The notes: a model not told the origin generated them from the letters alone. Positions 44,827 through 54,184 are shown, counted from the stretch's first letter. The stretch: 64,000 nucleotides of DNA from Phycisphaerales bacterium (GCA_016716475.1 JADJWG010000001.1:806001-870000); one strand, 5' to 3'. A program made the numbers and translations.

Positions 44827-45966
44827 CTACCGCGCCGACAGCGGCTGTGCCGGACACAGGTCCAGCATCCGGTTCAGTGCCACACGAGCCCAGTGGGCCG
44901 TCTCCTCAGCAACGCGAATCCGATTCACCGACTTCCCGCGCACCAGTTCTTCCAGTACCCAGCACAGGTGCTTCAGGTCGATCCGGTACATCGTGCTGCA
45001 AAGGCACTGCACCCCCGCCAGCGACCGGATCCGCTTCTCAGGCAGGGCCGCCGCCAGCCGGTTCACCAGGTGCAGCTCTGTTCCAATCGCCCAGAACGAT
45101 CCCTCCGGCGCTGCCGTGACCGTCCGGATGATGTACTCCGTGCTTCCTACCTCGTCGGCGAGTTGGCAAACTTCCCACCGACATTCCGGGTGTACGATGA
45201 TTTGCCACGGCTCCGGTGCTGCGCGCAACGCAAGCGCCTGCTCTTCCTTGAAGAGCGCATGCACCGAACAATGTCCCTTCCACAGCAGGAATCGCGCGGT
45301 CGCCAGCTTCTCCGGTGTCACACCACCGAAGGGCCGGTCCGGATCCACCACTACCATACTCTCCAGTGGCCACCCCAGCGCGAACGCCGTGTTACGCCCC
45401 AGGTGCTGATCCGGCAGAAACAGCACCTTGTGACCCGCGGCCGGGTCCCCGTCCGCAGTCGCGCCATGCAGCGCCCACTCCAGCACCAGCTTGGCGTTCG
45501 AACTGGTGCAACACGCCCCATCATGCTGTCCGACGAAGCCCTTCACGGCTGCGCTGGAATTGACATAAGTGATAGGTGTGATGGTTTGATCCGCATCACG
45601 CTCAAGCTGCGCCCAAACGGCCTCCACCTGGTCGATGTGCGCCATGTCCGCCATGCTGCACCCGGCCGTCAGATCGGGCAGGATTACCGCCTTCTCCCCG
45701 CCCGTGAGGATGTCAGCCGACTCGGCCATGAAGTGCACGCCGCAGAAGACGATGAACTCCGCCGTGCGCTGCTCCGCGGCGATCTGCGACAGCTTCAGAC
45801 TGTCCCCCGTAAAGTCGGCGAACGCGATGACCTCGTCCTGCTGGTAATGGTGCCCCAGGATCATCAGCCGCGACCCAAGCTCCGCCTTCGCCGCGCTGAT
45901 CCGCCTCCGCAGCTCCGCGTCGCTCGCCTCGGTATACGCGCTTGTCAAAGGTGCTTGCCGAACCAT
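44827..45966 (-). CDS. nadA: Quinolinate synthase A
   Basis: A 379-aa [4Fe-4S] enzyme that condenses iminoaspartate and dihydroxyacetone phosphate to quinolinate for NAD synthesis. It has MILGHHYQQDEVIAFADFTGDS, VFCGVHFMAESADIL, PDLTAGCSMAD, VNSSAAVKGF, FLPDQHLGRNTA, VHPECRWEVC and the final cluster cysteine segment. ATG 45966 follows GAGGATGGC. No nadB or nadC is adjacent. It lies next to the NADH-sensing rex/hydrogenase cluster but has its own orientation gap. Confidence 0.95.
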   Translation of the reverse strand: MVRQAPLTSAYTEASDAELRRRISAAKAELGSRLMILGHHYQQDEVIAFADFTGDSLKLSQIAAEQRTAEFIVFCGVHFMAESADILTGGEKAVILPDLTAGCSMADMAHIDQVEAVWAQLERDADQTITPITYVNSSAAVKGFVGQHDGACCTSSNAKLVLEWALHGATADGDPAAGHKVLFLPDQHLGRNTAFALGWPLESMVVVDPDRPFGGVTPEKLATARFLLWKGHCSVHALFKEEQALALRAAPEPWQIIVHPECRWEVCQLADEVGSTEYIIRTVTAAPEGSFWAIGTELHLVNRLAAALPEKRIRSLAGVQCLCSTMYRIDLKHLCWVLEELVRGKSVNRIRVAEETAHWARVALNRMLDLCPAQPLSAR

Positions 45967-46031
45967 GCCATCCTCGTGTGCCGGCCCCATACGAAGTATA
46001 GCGGTGCCTCCCTGCATACCCGCTGCTCCGG

Positions 46032-46439
46032 TCAATCGCACCCTCGCAGGCCCCACTTCCGCCGTCGCCATTCCATGACCGTCAGTACGCTTACTACGCC
46101 TGCCGCGTTCGCCAAGAAGTCCAGCAGTTCCACGCCCCGCCCCACCGGTCCCTGGAGGTACTCGTCCAGTGCGGCGTACGGCAGCAGCACGGCCCCAGCA
46201 AACCACACTAAGCGGCCCGATAGCGGCGCTTTTCCCGCTTCCGCACAACGCCAGAACAGGAACGCCAGCAGTGCGAACGCCCCGAAGTGTGCCACCTTGT
46301 CCACCCAGGGCAAACCCGGCATCCCCAACCGCAGCTTCGGCAGATGCGTCGCCATGAACAGGAAGATCCAGTACGCGGGCAGCGCCCGCCGGTACCAGTG
46401 CCGCCACCGCGCATCGAGTTGGGTCGTGCCGCCACTCAC
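46032..46439 (-). CDS. VanZ-like family membrane protein
   Basis: A 135-aa protein with about four hydrophobic helices. The pattern DKVAHFGAFALLAFLF and LDEYLQGPVGRGVELLDFLANAAGVV is that of VanZ-like proteins (teicoplanin-resistance-associated fold, function unclear). The start is GTG 46439, which overlaps the parA stop codon (GTGA), so it is coupled to parA. The longer open frame from 46607 is a Gly-rich shadow of parA and is discarded. Confidence 0.85.
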   Translation of the reverse strand: MSGGTTQLDARWRHWYRRALPAYWIFLFMATHLPKLRLGMPGLPWVDKVAHFGAFALLAFLFWRCAEAGKAPLSGRLVWFAGAVLLPYAALDEYLQGPVGRGVELLDFLANAAGVVSVLTVMEWRRRKWGLRGCD

Positions 46440-47293
46440 AATGCCGCGGTCGCCCCCCCCGGAGCCGCGCGTACCGTTACCGCCTCCGGGTCCGCCGCCC
46501 GCCCCCGCTTCCCGTCGCGGTACACCTCCCGTGCCAGCGCCAGGTAATCTTCCGCCCCATGGCTGCCCGGGGCGTAGTCGAAGATCGTCTGGCCGAAGCT
46601 TGGGCATTCCGCCAGCTTGATGTTTCGACGTATCACGGTTTCAAAAATCCGCGCGCCCGACCACGGCGTCTCCGGTTCCGTTCCGGCCAGGAACGCCCGC
46701 ACATCCTCCAGCACCTCCTGCGCCAGCCGCGTTCCCTTCTCGAACATGCACAGCACCACACCCGTCACCCGCAGGCGCGGATTGAGCTGCGACCGCACCA
46801 GTGTCACCGTCTCCAGCAGACGCCCCAGTCCCTGCAGCGCCAGAAAGTGTGGCTGTAACGGAATAATCACCTCATCCACCGCCGCCAGCGCATTCACCGT
46901 CAACAGTCCCAACGACGGCGCACAATCCATAATGCAGAAGTCGAAGCCCTCCTGGTACGGCCCGACCGCCCGCGCCAGCACCACGCCACGCTCATCAAAC
47001 TCCGCCAGTTCCACATCCGCCCCCGCCAGATCCACTGTCGCGGGGATGAGCACCAGCCGGTCCGCGACGCTCCGCGCCGTATCGCCAATCGGCGCCTGCC
47101 GGAGCAGAACCTCGTAGATCGTCGGCTCGTCGGCGCCGACTTCCACGCCCAGGTGCAGTGTCGCATGCGACTGCGGGTCCAAATCCACCAGCAAGACCTG
47201 CTGACCCGCACGCGCCAATGCGGCCGCCAGGTTGACCGCCGTGGTCGTCTTCCCGACGCCGCCCTTCTGATTAAGAATCGCAATCGAACGCAT
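46436..47293 (-). CDS. parA: ParA/Soj-type partition ATPase
   Basis: A 285-aa Walker-type ATPase. It has the deviant Walker A KGGVGKTTTAVNLA at residues 10-23, DLDPQSHATLHL, Walker B-like FCIMDCAPSLG, and the C-terminal RRNIKLAECPSFGQTIFDYAP typical of Soj. No parB or parS-like site is next to it; the downstream partner is VanZ-like. Proteins of this type act in chromosome partition or in positioning of other complexes. Confidence 0.93.
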   Translation of the reverse strand: MRSIAILNQKGGVGKTTTAVNLAAALARAGQQVLLVDLDPQSHATLHLGVEVGADEPTIYEVLLRQAPIGDTARSVADRLVLIPATVDLAGADVELAEFDERGVVLARAVGPYQEGFDFCIMDCAPSLGLLTVNALAAVDEVIIPLQPHFLALQGLGRLLETVTLVRSQLNPRLRVTGVVLCMFEKGTRLAQEVLEDVRAFLAGTEPETPWSGARIFETVIRRNIKLAECPSFGQTIFDYAPGSHGAEDYLALAREVYRDGKRGRAADPEAVTVRAAPGGATAAL

Positions 47294-47558
47294 GGCGGGC
47301 AGTATACCGCACGGTCGCCTACCCGCACCGCGACCCCTGCAACGGAGTCATTCCTTGGCACCGGGGGCGGATCGGCCTCCAACACACACTCCGTGGGCTC
47401 GTCCGCCTCCAAGTTCACCTGATTTTTCTGGAATCCGAACCCCGTCTGAATTACTCTGCGAGTATACTGGCGGTTGGGTGATGGGCGCTCAGGGGAACCA
47501 TGACCCGGCTCGACGCCTTCGGAACAGAAGCTTGGTTGACCCCAAGAGGAGAGGAAAG

Positions 47559-48314
47559 ATGAACACGAAGTTATTTTCCATGCGTAACCGACGATTCGCT
47601 GTGGGCACTCTCATCGCGTTGATGAGCACCCCCGCCCTGTGGGCCCAGAACATCGTCACTGGTGAGGGCCTCCCTTACGTCGGTTTCTCATCGCTCAGCC
47701 GTGAGGCCGATCGCGTCCTCCAGCAGTTTTACGACGACTCCTTCTTCGCCACCGTTGACCAGCCCCTCCAGATCACCGCGATGTCCTTCCGCCTCCCGGC
47801 CGTCGCCGGCGTGGACTACCCGGCCCTGGGCGACCTCAACTTCGGGCGCTATGACATCACGCTGGCCGAGCCCTCCGCCGCAGCCGTCGCTGCCAATGGC
47901 CTGACCTCCGCCACGTTTGCCGACAACATGTCGAACCCGGTGCTCGTCCGCTCCGGCCCCCTCACGGTGCCGCAATTCAGTTTTGAGAGCAACGCCGTGG
48001 GTGCAGATGCCGATTTCAGCTTCATCATTACCTTCGACACCCCCTACAACTTCACCCCCGGTCAGGACCTCGTCATGCTGGTCCGACACGACGGTCACGG
48101 TGACGTACACGGGGTTGAGACCCGCTGGAACTTCGACGGCTATGCCTGGACCAACGGCAGCGTCGTCAGCACGGGTAATGTCGATGATGCGGTTGGCAAT
48201 TTCGGCCCCGGCTCCTTCAACCTCGCAAACCGCATCCAGTTCACGTTCGTCCCCGAGCCGGCCGGCCTCGTCCTGCTGGCGTTGGGTGGGCTTCTGATCG
48301 GCCGCCGCCGTTAA
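47559..48314 (+). CDS. PEP-CTERM sorting-domain secreted protein
   Basis: A 251-aa exported protein: signal peptide (FAVGTLIALMSTPALWAQ), a beta-sandwich-like body of about 200 residues of no family I recognise (PGQDLVMLVRHDGHGDVHGVETRWNFDGY includes a His/Asp-rich patch), and the C-terminal PEPAGLVLLALGGLLIGRRR tail for exosortase. The ribosome-binding run AGGAGAGGAAAG precedes ATG 47559. A 17-bp hairpin follows the gene. Upstream, 47294-47558 holds only a possible -10 (TATACT, 47463). Confidence 0.85.
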   Translation: MNTKLFSMRNRRFAVGTLIALMSTPALWAQNIVTGEGLPYVGFSSLSREADRVLQQFYDDSFFATVDQPLQITAMSFRLPAVAGVDYPALGDLNFGRYDITLAEPSAAAVAANGLTSATFADNMSNPVLVRSGPLTVPQFSFESNAVGADADFSFIITFDTPYNFTPGQDLVMLVRHDGHGDVHGVETRWNFDGYAWTNGSVVSTGNVDDAVGNFGPGSFNLANRIQFTFVPEPAGLVLLALGGLLIGRRR

Positions 48315-48337
48315 CCCGCAGTGATTCAGATATAGGA

Positions 48338-48376
48338 GGCGACCCCGGTGGTCCGTGCGGGACCGCCGGGGTCGCC
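48338..48376. terminator. 17-bp hairpin between convergent genes
   Basis: The left arm GGCGACCCCGGTGGTCC (48338-48354) pairs with GGACCGCCGGGGTCGCC (48360-48376), with one G-T wobble and a 5-nt loop. It lies between the stop of the PEP-CTERM gene (48314) and the end of the convergent DJ-1 gene (48397), so it can terminate both transcripts. No T-run on either side. Confidence 0.65.
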
Positions 48377-48396
48377 GTGTATTGCGGTGGGGGCGA

Positions 48397-49023
48397 TCAA
48401 CCTGCCAGCGCCTGGGCAATGGCCTCTGAAAAAACCGGCAGGTCCTGCGGCAGCCGCGACGTGATCAGATTCCCGTCACGTACCACCGGTTCGTCGATGT
48501 ACTTGCCGCCGGCCGCCGTGATCTCCGGGCCGACGTTTTCGATGCAGGTGCTGGTACGGCCCGCCATGACGCCGGCGGTCACGAGCACTTGCGGGCCGTG
48601 ACAGATGGCCGCCACCGGCTTACCGCTCGTCACGAAATCACGGGCAAACGCGACGGCCTGCTCGTTCTCACGCAGCCCCGCCGGGGACCGCCCGCCAGGG
48701 ATGATCAGGGCGTCGAAGTCGGCCACCTGGACATCCCGGATACGCTTCTCAACGCTGATCTTCTGCTCACTGTTGTATGCCTGGATTTCGCCGCGCTCCA
48801 AACCGATGATGGTCACGCGCGCCCCGCGGTCCTTGAGGTATGCCATCGGCTCAAGGGTTTCGCCGTCATGGAAGCCCGGCGCGATCATGATCGCAACGTG
48901 TCGCCCTGTCAGCAGATGGGCGTCGGTGCCGTCAGCGCGGACCGCGGGCTGAGAGCTCTGGCAGCCGGCGGCGAGCAAGGCGGTGGCGAGCAGGGGCGTG
49001 GTGAAAAGGAGTGTCGATCGCAT
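48397..49023 (-). CDS. DJ-1/PfpI-family lipoprotein
   Basis: A 208-aa protein with a lipoprotein signal (LLATALLAAGC, cysteine about residue 20) followed by a class I glutamine-amidotransferase-like fold. The nucleophile elbow is AAICHGPQVL with its cysteine, and the acidic partner is in the APGFHDGETLEP region. PfpI relatives are glyoxalases, chaperones or proteases. An exported, lipid-anchored form is unusual for this largely cytosolic family. AGGAGGATCAC precedes ATG 49023. Confidence 0.88.
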   Translation of the reverse strand: MRSTLLFTTPLLATALLAAGCQSSQPAVRADGTDAHLLTGRHVAIMIAPGFHDGETLEPMAYLKDRGARVTIIGLERGEIQAYNSEQKISVEKRIRDVQVADFDALIIPGGRSPAGLRENEQAVAFARDFVTSGKPVAAICHGPQVLVTAGVMAGRTSTCIENVGPEITAAGGKYIDEPVVRDGNLITSRLPQDLPVFSEAIAQALAG

Positions 49024-49245
49024 GTGATCCTCCTGGATGTTGAGTGGGGGATGGAAAGCCGTACTTACAGGACTGTAGCGCGCCGGTGACCAAACACCCA
49101 CGTTCATTTGTCGGGGGGCGTCACGCAGCGCGAGTGGTAGTGTGATTTCTGGACGTTGCGACGTGGGACGGGTACCGTTCGGGGTACGCGGCACTTTTTA
49201 CCAGGCCGCCGCAATGTCGTAATCACCCCCGTGCGGGGGAGGTTT

Positions 49246-52182
49246 ATGGACGCGTCAAGCAATAGTGCCACGCCGCCAGCTGTCGTAGCGCTGGTGCAGC
49301 GCTTCGCGCAGAATGAAGATTTTTATCGAGGTCCGTCGTACAACGAAGCGCTCTGTCGGGTGGACTTCATCAGTCCGATGTTTGCGGAGTTGGGGTGGGA
49401 CTTGGCGAACGTGGCCGGCTACGCAGATGCGTACCGGGACGTGATTCACGAGGACTCACTCAAGATCGGTGCAGCCACGAGTGCACCGGATTACTCCTTC
49501 CGAATCGGAGGTGCACGGAAATTCTTCCTGGAAGCAAAGAAGCCGGGTGTGAACCTGAAGACGGCACCGGAGCCCGCGTTCCAGCTGCGACGTTATGCGT
49601 GGTCGGCGAAGTTACCGCTCTCGATCCTGACGGACTTCGAGGAGTTCGCCGTCTACGACTGCCGGGTCAAGCCGAGCCATACAGACAAACCGTCGGTGGC
49701 TCGCATCCTGTACCTGACGTACGACCAGTATCCGGAGAAGTGGGGGGAGATCGCGGCGATTTTCTCGAAAGAGGCGATCCTGAAGGGATCGTTCGACAAG
49801 TACGCCCAGACCGTGCGCGGAAAGCGTGGAACGGCGGAAGTGGATAATGCGTTTCTCGCGGAAATCGAGGAGTGGCGCGAGACATTGGCGCGTAACTTCG
49901 CGCTGCGGAATGCTGCCCTTTCGGTGCGGGATCTGAATTATGCGGTGCAGCGGACGATCGACCGAGTCATCTTCCTGCGCATGTGCGAGGACCGGGGCAT
50001 CGAGCGTTACGGACGGCTCCAGGAGCTCGTCCAGGGGACCGGGCTGTATGCGCGGCTGGGCGCGCTTTTCCGGGAGGCGGACGACAAGTACAACGCGGGC
50101 CTGTTCTACTTCAGCCAGGAGCCGGACCGGGGGCCGCCAGACGCCTTAACACTGGGGCTGAAGCTAGACGACAAGGTGCTGAAGGACATCGTCGGGCGGC
50201 TGTATTATCCTGAGAGCCCGTACGAGTTCTCGGTTCTATCGGCGGACATCCTGGGGCAGGTGTACGAGCAGTTTCTCGGGAAAGTGATCCGGCTGACGGC
50301 CGGGCACCGGGCGGTAATCGAGGAGAAGCCGGAAGTCCGGAAGGCGGGTGGCGTGTACTACACGCCGACGTACATCGTGGACTACATCGTGAAGCACACG
50401 GTGGGGAAACTGCTGGAGGGGCGGACGCCGCGCGAGATCGGGCCGGACCGGGAGACGAAGGCGGGGCGGGCGCGGAAGCTGCCGAAGGGGGCGAAGATGC
50501 TGCGCGTGCTCGATCCGGCCTGCGGGAGCGGCTCCTTCCTGCTGGGGGCGTACCAGTACCTGTTGGACTGGCACCGGGAGCAGTACGTCGGGCAGATCGT
50601 CGCGGGAAAGCCGTTGCCGGCGGGGCTGGGAGAGCGCATCTACCAAGGGGCCGGCGGCGTCAGGCGACTGACGATACGGGAGAAGAAGCGCATCCTGCTG
50701 AACAACATCTACGGGGTAGACATCGACCCGCAGGCGGTCGAGGTGACAAAGCTGTCGCTGCTGCTGAAGGTGCTGGAGGGGGAGACGGATGAGACGGTGG
50801 GGTCGTCGCTGCGGCTGTTTCACGAGCGCGCCCTACCGGACCTGACGAACAACATCAAGTGTGGAAACGCGCTGATCGGGCCGGACTTCTACAACGGGCA
50901 GCAGTTCGAGATGTTCGACGAGGAGGAGCGTTACCGGATCAACGCGTTCGACTGGAAGGCGGAGTTCGCGGAGGCGTTCAAGGAGGGGGGCTTCGACGCG
51001 TTGATCGGGAATCCGCCGTACGGTGCATCGTTCAGCGCGTCGGAGCAGCAGTATCTGCGGGCACGCCTGCAATCGTATCACGCTCGTGGTGATTCCTACG
51101 TTGCCTTCCTGGAAGCTGGCATAAAGCGATTGAGAGATGGCGGCACATTGGGGATGATTATCCCGTCTGCAATCTTTGGGGGTCCCGCTTACTTCCCGGT
51201 GAGGGAGCTCCTACTACAGTGGACCCAGTGGGAGCGGGCGATCCTGCTGCCGTATGACGTCTTCGCCGCGGCATACATCGACACCGCGATCGTCTGTCTG
51301 CGGCGGGTGGCAGAAGCTTCGACCGACCATGTGGCGCTCACGTACGAATATCCGAAGCGGGAGCGCATCACGTCGATGGACGACATCACCTACACGCGCG
51401 TGCCGCAGCATACGTGGCTTGCTGATCCGGAAAAACGCATTGTGATGGATCCGAGCGCCGTGGAGCTGATCGCGACTCTGAGAATCCGCTGCTCACTGAC
51501 ACTCGGCGACATCATCGAGGTTCGCAGGGGCGTACTGCCGACGCCGGAGGCGCTCAGCCCGCGCAAGACGCGTCGGCACGCGTACCCATATTTCGAAGGC
51601 GATGTCTATCGCTACCGGTTGAACGAGTGCATCAAGCGGTACGCCGCGCTGGATGAGTCCATGAAAGAGCGCCCCCGCGATTTCAAATGGTTTTCAGGAT
51701 CGCGGTTGTTGCTTCGAAGACTGGTGAACCGGCAGTTTCGTCTGATGGCCACGTCTGCGTCGGAGACCTTCATCACCAACAAGAACCTCTACTCCTTGCT
51801 GCCCATGTCGGTTCCGCACGAGCTGGTGCTAGGCGTGCTCAATAGCCGGCTCCTGTCGCACCTGTACGTGAAGCTCGTGACGCAAGCCACAAAGGACGAT
51901 TTTGCACAGGTTACCATCAAGGACCTTTGCTCTCTCCCGTGGCCTGGGGCGATTCCCTCAGCGGACGAAAAACGCATGGTGACATCCGTGCGCCGGATGC
52001 TCGCGCTGCAGCGACGATCGGCTGCTGCGACAGCGACGCACGAACACACCGTCATTCAGCGCGAGATCGACCAGACCGACCGCGAGATCGACCGGCTGGT
52101 GTACGAACTGTACGGACTGACGGACGAGGAGATTGCAGTGGTCGAAGAGGCGATCGCGGCACCCGGCGATCGGGGCTCTTGA
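49246..52182 (+). CDS. Single-chain restriction-modification enzyme (type IIG-like)
   Basis: A 978-aa fusion of nuclease and N6-adenine methyltransferase. A PD-(D/E)xK-like pair is seen at about residues 84-97 (PDYSF then FFLEAKK). A helical connector (YNAGLFYF, LGQVYEQFLGK) follows. Methyltransferase motif I is LDPACGSGSFLLGAYQYL near 420-440, FYNG lies between, and motif IV NPPY is near 588. A TaqI/Eco57I-like target recognition region follows with a C-terminal DREIDRLVYELYGLTDEE helix. GGGGGAGG sets ATG 49246. No separate subunit genes are adjacent. From about 51,080 the base composition falls relative to the 5-prime half. Confidence 0.88.
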   Translation: MDASSNSATPPAVVALVQRFAQNEDFYRGPSYNEALCRVDFISPMFAELGWDLANVAGYADAYRDVIHEDSLKIGAATSAPDYSFRIGGARKFFLEAKKPGVNLKTAPEPAFQLRRYAWSAKLPLSILTDFEEFAVYDCRVKPSHTDKPSVARILYLTYDQYPEKWGEIAAIFSKEAILKGSFDKYAQTVRGKRGTAEVDNAFLAEIEEWRETLARNFALRNAALSVRDLNYAVQRTIDRVIFLRMCEDRGIERYGRLQELVQGTGLYARLGALFREADDKYNAGLFYFSQEPDRGPPDALTLGLKLDDKVLKDIVGRLYYPESPYEFSVLSADILGQVYEQFLGKVIRLTAGHRAVIEEKPEVRKAGGVYYTPTYIVDYIVKHTVGKLLEGRTPREIGPDRETKAGRARKLPKGAKMLRVLDPACGSGSFLLGAYQYLLDWHREQYVGQIVAGKPLPAGLGERIYQGAGGVRRLTIREKKRILLNNIYGVDIDPQAVEVTKLSLLLKVLEGETDETVGSSLRLFHERALPDLTNNIKCGNALIGPDFYNGQQFEMFDEEERYRINAFDWKAEFAEAFKEGGFDALIGNPPYGASFSASEQQYLRARLQSYHARGDSYVAFLEAGIKRLRDGGTLGMIIPSAIFGGPAYFPVRELLLQWTQWERAILLPYDVFAAAYIDTAIVCLRRVAEASTDHVALTYEYPKRERITSMDDITYTRVPQHTWLADPEKRIVMDPSAVELIATLRIRCSLTLGDIIEVRRGVLPTPEALSPRKTRRHAYPYFEGDVYRYRLNECIKRYAALDESMKERPRDFKWFSGSRLLLRRLVNRQFRLMATSASETFITNKNLYSLLPMSVPHELVLGVLNSRLLSHLYVKLVTQATKDDFAQVTIKDLCSLPWPGAIPSADEKRMVTSVRRMLALQRRSAAATATHEHTVIQREIDQTDREIDRLVYELYGLTDEEIAVVEEAIAAPGDRGS

Positions 52183-52212
52183 GCGGCAGTACGCACTTCC
52201 ACCCTCCCCCTG

Positions 52213-52236
52213 CCCCCTCCCTGCGAAGGGAGGGGG
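52213..52236. terminator. Perfect 10-bp hairpin with GCGA loop between convergent genes
   Basis: CCCCCTCCCT (52213-52222), loop GCGA, AGGGAGGGGG (52227-52236). It sits between the stop of the restriction enzyme (52182) and the end of tsf (52279), so it may serve both strands. The flanking C-rich stretch repeats part of the arm (CCTCCCCCTGCCCC), which recalls REP-like palindromes; no second copy was found by eye in this window. Confidence 0.6.
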
Positions 52237-52278
52237 ATACGTGCTGCGATTGGCGGCTCTGCTGCGCCGCGTGCGCGG

Positions 52279-53106
52279 TTACGCCGTGCCGACCGCCAGG
52301 CGCACGAAGCTCGTCACCGTCAGGCCCGCCCCGTGCTCACGCACGTATTGCCCGACGGTCTTTTTGTCGTCCTTCACAAACGGCTGCTCCAGCAGCGTCA
52401 TCTCGGAGTACCAGCGGTCCAGTTTGCCGGCGACGATCTTCTCGATGATCTGCGGCGGCTTGTCTTTCACCTGCTCGCGCGCGATGCTCTGTTCCTGCTC
52501 CACCATGTGGGCTGGCACGTCTTCACGCTTCAGGTACGGCGGTGACATCGCCACGATGTGCATGCACACGTCCGCACCGACGCTGGCCGGACACGGACCG
52601 CTGAACTGCACGAGCGCGGCCGTCTTCGAGTTGAAGTGCAGGTAATGACCGATGTGGCCGCTCAGGACCACGATCCGCCCGAACTTCAGGTTTTCGCGAA
52701 TACGGTTGACCGCATCGGTCAGAGCGTCACCGATGGTCGCACCTCCAAGGATCGGCGACGCCTGCTTGAGCAGGTCGTCGGCGGTCGGCTGGTCGAGCTT
52801 CAAGGCGGCCTCCGCGGCGGCCTTGCCGAGTTTCACAAAGTCCTCGGTCCCGGAGACCGGCTCCGTCTCGCAGAGCAACTCCACCGCCGCCACGCGCCCC
52901 CCCGCCGGGTCGAGCGCGAACGTGATGCGACCTTCCGCCGTGGCCTTGTCGGCGCGCTTGGCGGCCTGGCCATGGCCCTTCTTGCGGAGGATCTCGATGG
53001 CCTTGGCTTCGTCGCCATGCGCCTCCTCCAACGCCTGCTTGCAGTCCATCATCGGCAGGTCGGTCTTCTCACGGAGGGCCTTCACCTGCGCGGCGGAGAT
53101 TGACAT
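52279..53106 (-). CDS. tsf: Elongation factor Ts
   Basis: A 275-aa nucleotide-exchange factor for EF-Tu. The N-terminal UBA-like part has VKALREKTDLPMMDCKQALEEA with the conserved DCKxAL and LRKKG. The core subdomain and coiled part follow, with KSA-like segments replaced but the family order kept. It lies 155 bases after rpsB on the same strand, the usual rpsB-tsf operon. ATG 53106 opens the family's conserved N-terminus. Confidence 0.95.
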   Translation of the reverse strand: MSISAAQVKALREKTDLPMMDCKQALEEAHGDEAKAIEILRKKGHGQAAKRADKATAEGRITFALDPAGGRVAAVELLCETEPVSGTEDFVKLGKAAAEAALKLDQPTADDLLKQASPILGGATIGDALTDAVNRIRENLKFGRIVVLSGHIGHYLHFNSKTAALVQFSGPCPASVGADVCMHIVAMSPPYLKREDVPAHMVEQEQSIAREQVKDKPPQIIEKIVAGKLDRWYSEMTLLEQPFVKDDKKTVGQYVREHGAGLTVTSFVRLAVGTA

Positions 53107-53261
53107 TGCGAAATTCCTCCAGAGTGCGGCCTAGGCTCGAGGCCTGGGGCCGGCTCAACCCGGCCCCGGGGATTCGGTTGATCAAATTACGCCTGGATCG
53201 CGGCACCCAAGGCACCGAACGCGGCGGCGTTGACCGCGTCCTCACCTGCGCCCGAGCCAGG

Positions 53262-54137
53262 TCAGGCCGAGGGCGATTCGGGGGCAGCAGTTTCTGGCAG
53301 CGCAGCCGGTGCGACGGCGACGGCCGCCGGCACGGGCGCCGGCACGGGCGCCGGCCCCTCGCTGGGGGTGTGCTCGCGACCGCGGCGCGGCCGGCGGGCG
53401 AACTCCCCACCACGCCCCTCCACCGGGGCGATCTCCGCGGGCTCGGGCCGGGCGCGCTTGCCTTCTTCAACGGCGTCGGCCAGCTCGCGCACGATGAGTT
53501 CGATGGCGCGCATGGCGTCGTCGTTGCCGGGGATGAGGATGTCCGCATCGGTCGGGTTGCTGTCGGTATCGACCAGGCAGACCGTCGGAATCTTCATCGC
53601 GCGGGCTTCGCGGACAGCGTTGATTTCCTTTTTGACATCGACCAGCACAAGGACGCCGGGCAGGCGGCTCATGCGGCGGATGCCATCGAGGTTACGGCGA
53701 ATCTTGACGAGCTCGCGCGACAGGGTTGCTTTCATCTTCTTCGAATAGCCGGTTTCCCAATCGGGGCTGACAACAAGCTGCTCGAGGAACTCGAGCCGCT
53801 CCAGCCGCGAGCGAATGGTCCGGAAGTTGGTGAGCGTTCCACCGAGCCAGCGCTCGGTGACGTAATGCATGCCACAGCGTTCCGTGTGGCGCTGCACCAG
53901 TTCGCGGGCCTGGCGCTTGGTGCCCACGAAGAGCACGTCACCGCCGCGTGACACAACCTGTCCAATGAAACGCTTGGCCCGCAGCAGGCCGCGCAGCGTC
54001 TCACGGATGTCGATGATGTGGATGCCGTTGCGCTTGCCGTAGATGTACGGCAGCATGCGAGGGTTCCAGCGACTGCAGCGATGGCCGAAGTGGATGCCGG
54101 CGTCGAGCAGCTCTCGGACGAGGGGCGCAGCAGACAA
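53262..54137 (-). CDS. rpsB: 30S ribosomal protein S2
   Basis: A 291-aa small-subunit protein. Family stretches include LLDAGIHFGHRCSRWNPRM, IHIIDIRETLRGL, VLFVGTKRQARELV, RWLGGTLTNFRTI and PTVCLVDTDSNPTDADI. The last 60 residues form a charged then Ala/Pro/Val-rich tail beyond the normal S2 end. The start is a TTG at 54137 preceded by GAGGTG; no ATG or GTG opens the conserved region. Two tandem hairpins precede the start. Confidence 0.94.
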   Translation of the reverse strand: MSAAPLVRELLDAGIHFGHRCSRWNPRMLPYIYGKRNGIHIIDIRETLRGLLRAKRFIGQVVSRGGDVLFVGTKRQARELVQRHTERCGMHYVTERWLGGTLTNFRTIRSRLERLEFLEQLVVSPDWETGYSKKMKATLSRELVKIRRNLDGIRRMSRLPGVLVLVDVKKEINAVREARAMKIPTVCLVDTDSNPTDADILIPGNDDAMRAIELIVRELADAVEEGKRARPEPAEIAPVEGRGGEFARRPRRGREHTPSEGPAPVPAPVPAAVAVAPAALPETAAPESPSA

Positions 54138-54148
54138 TCTTCACCTCT

Positions 54149-54184
54149 GCTCGCCAGCGGCGAGCGGGGTCCGCAGGGCGGACC
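54149..54184 (-). promoter_or_regulatory. Tandem hairpins in the rpsB leader
   Basis: GCTCGCC-AGC-GGCGAGC (54149-54165) and GGTCCGC-AGG-GCGGACC (54168-54184) are two perfect 7-bp stems with 3-nt loops, two bases apart, ending two bases before the GAGGTG ribosome-binding site of rpsB on the minus strand. S2 autoregulates rpsB-tsf in other bacteria through its leader; this pair is a candidate operator by position. No T-run follows, so attenuation is less likely. Confidence 0.55.

Noticed and set aside
46436..47293. parA as a sign of a plasmid or integrated element
   Set aside because: No parB, replication or mobility genes nearby; flanked by housekeeping genes such as nadA, tsf and rpsB.
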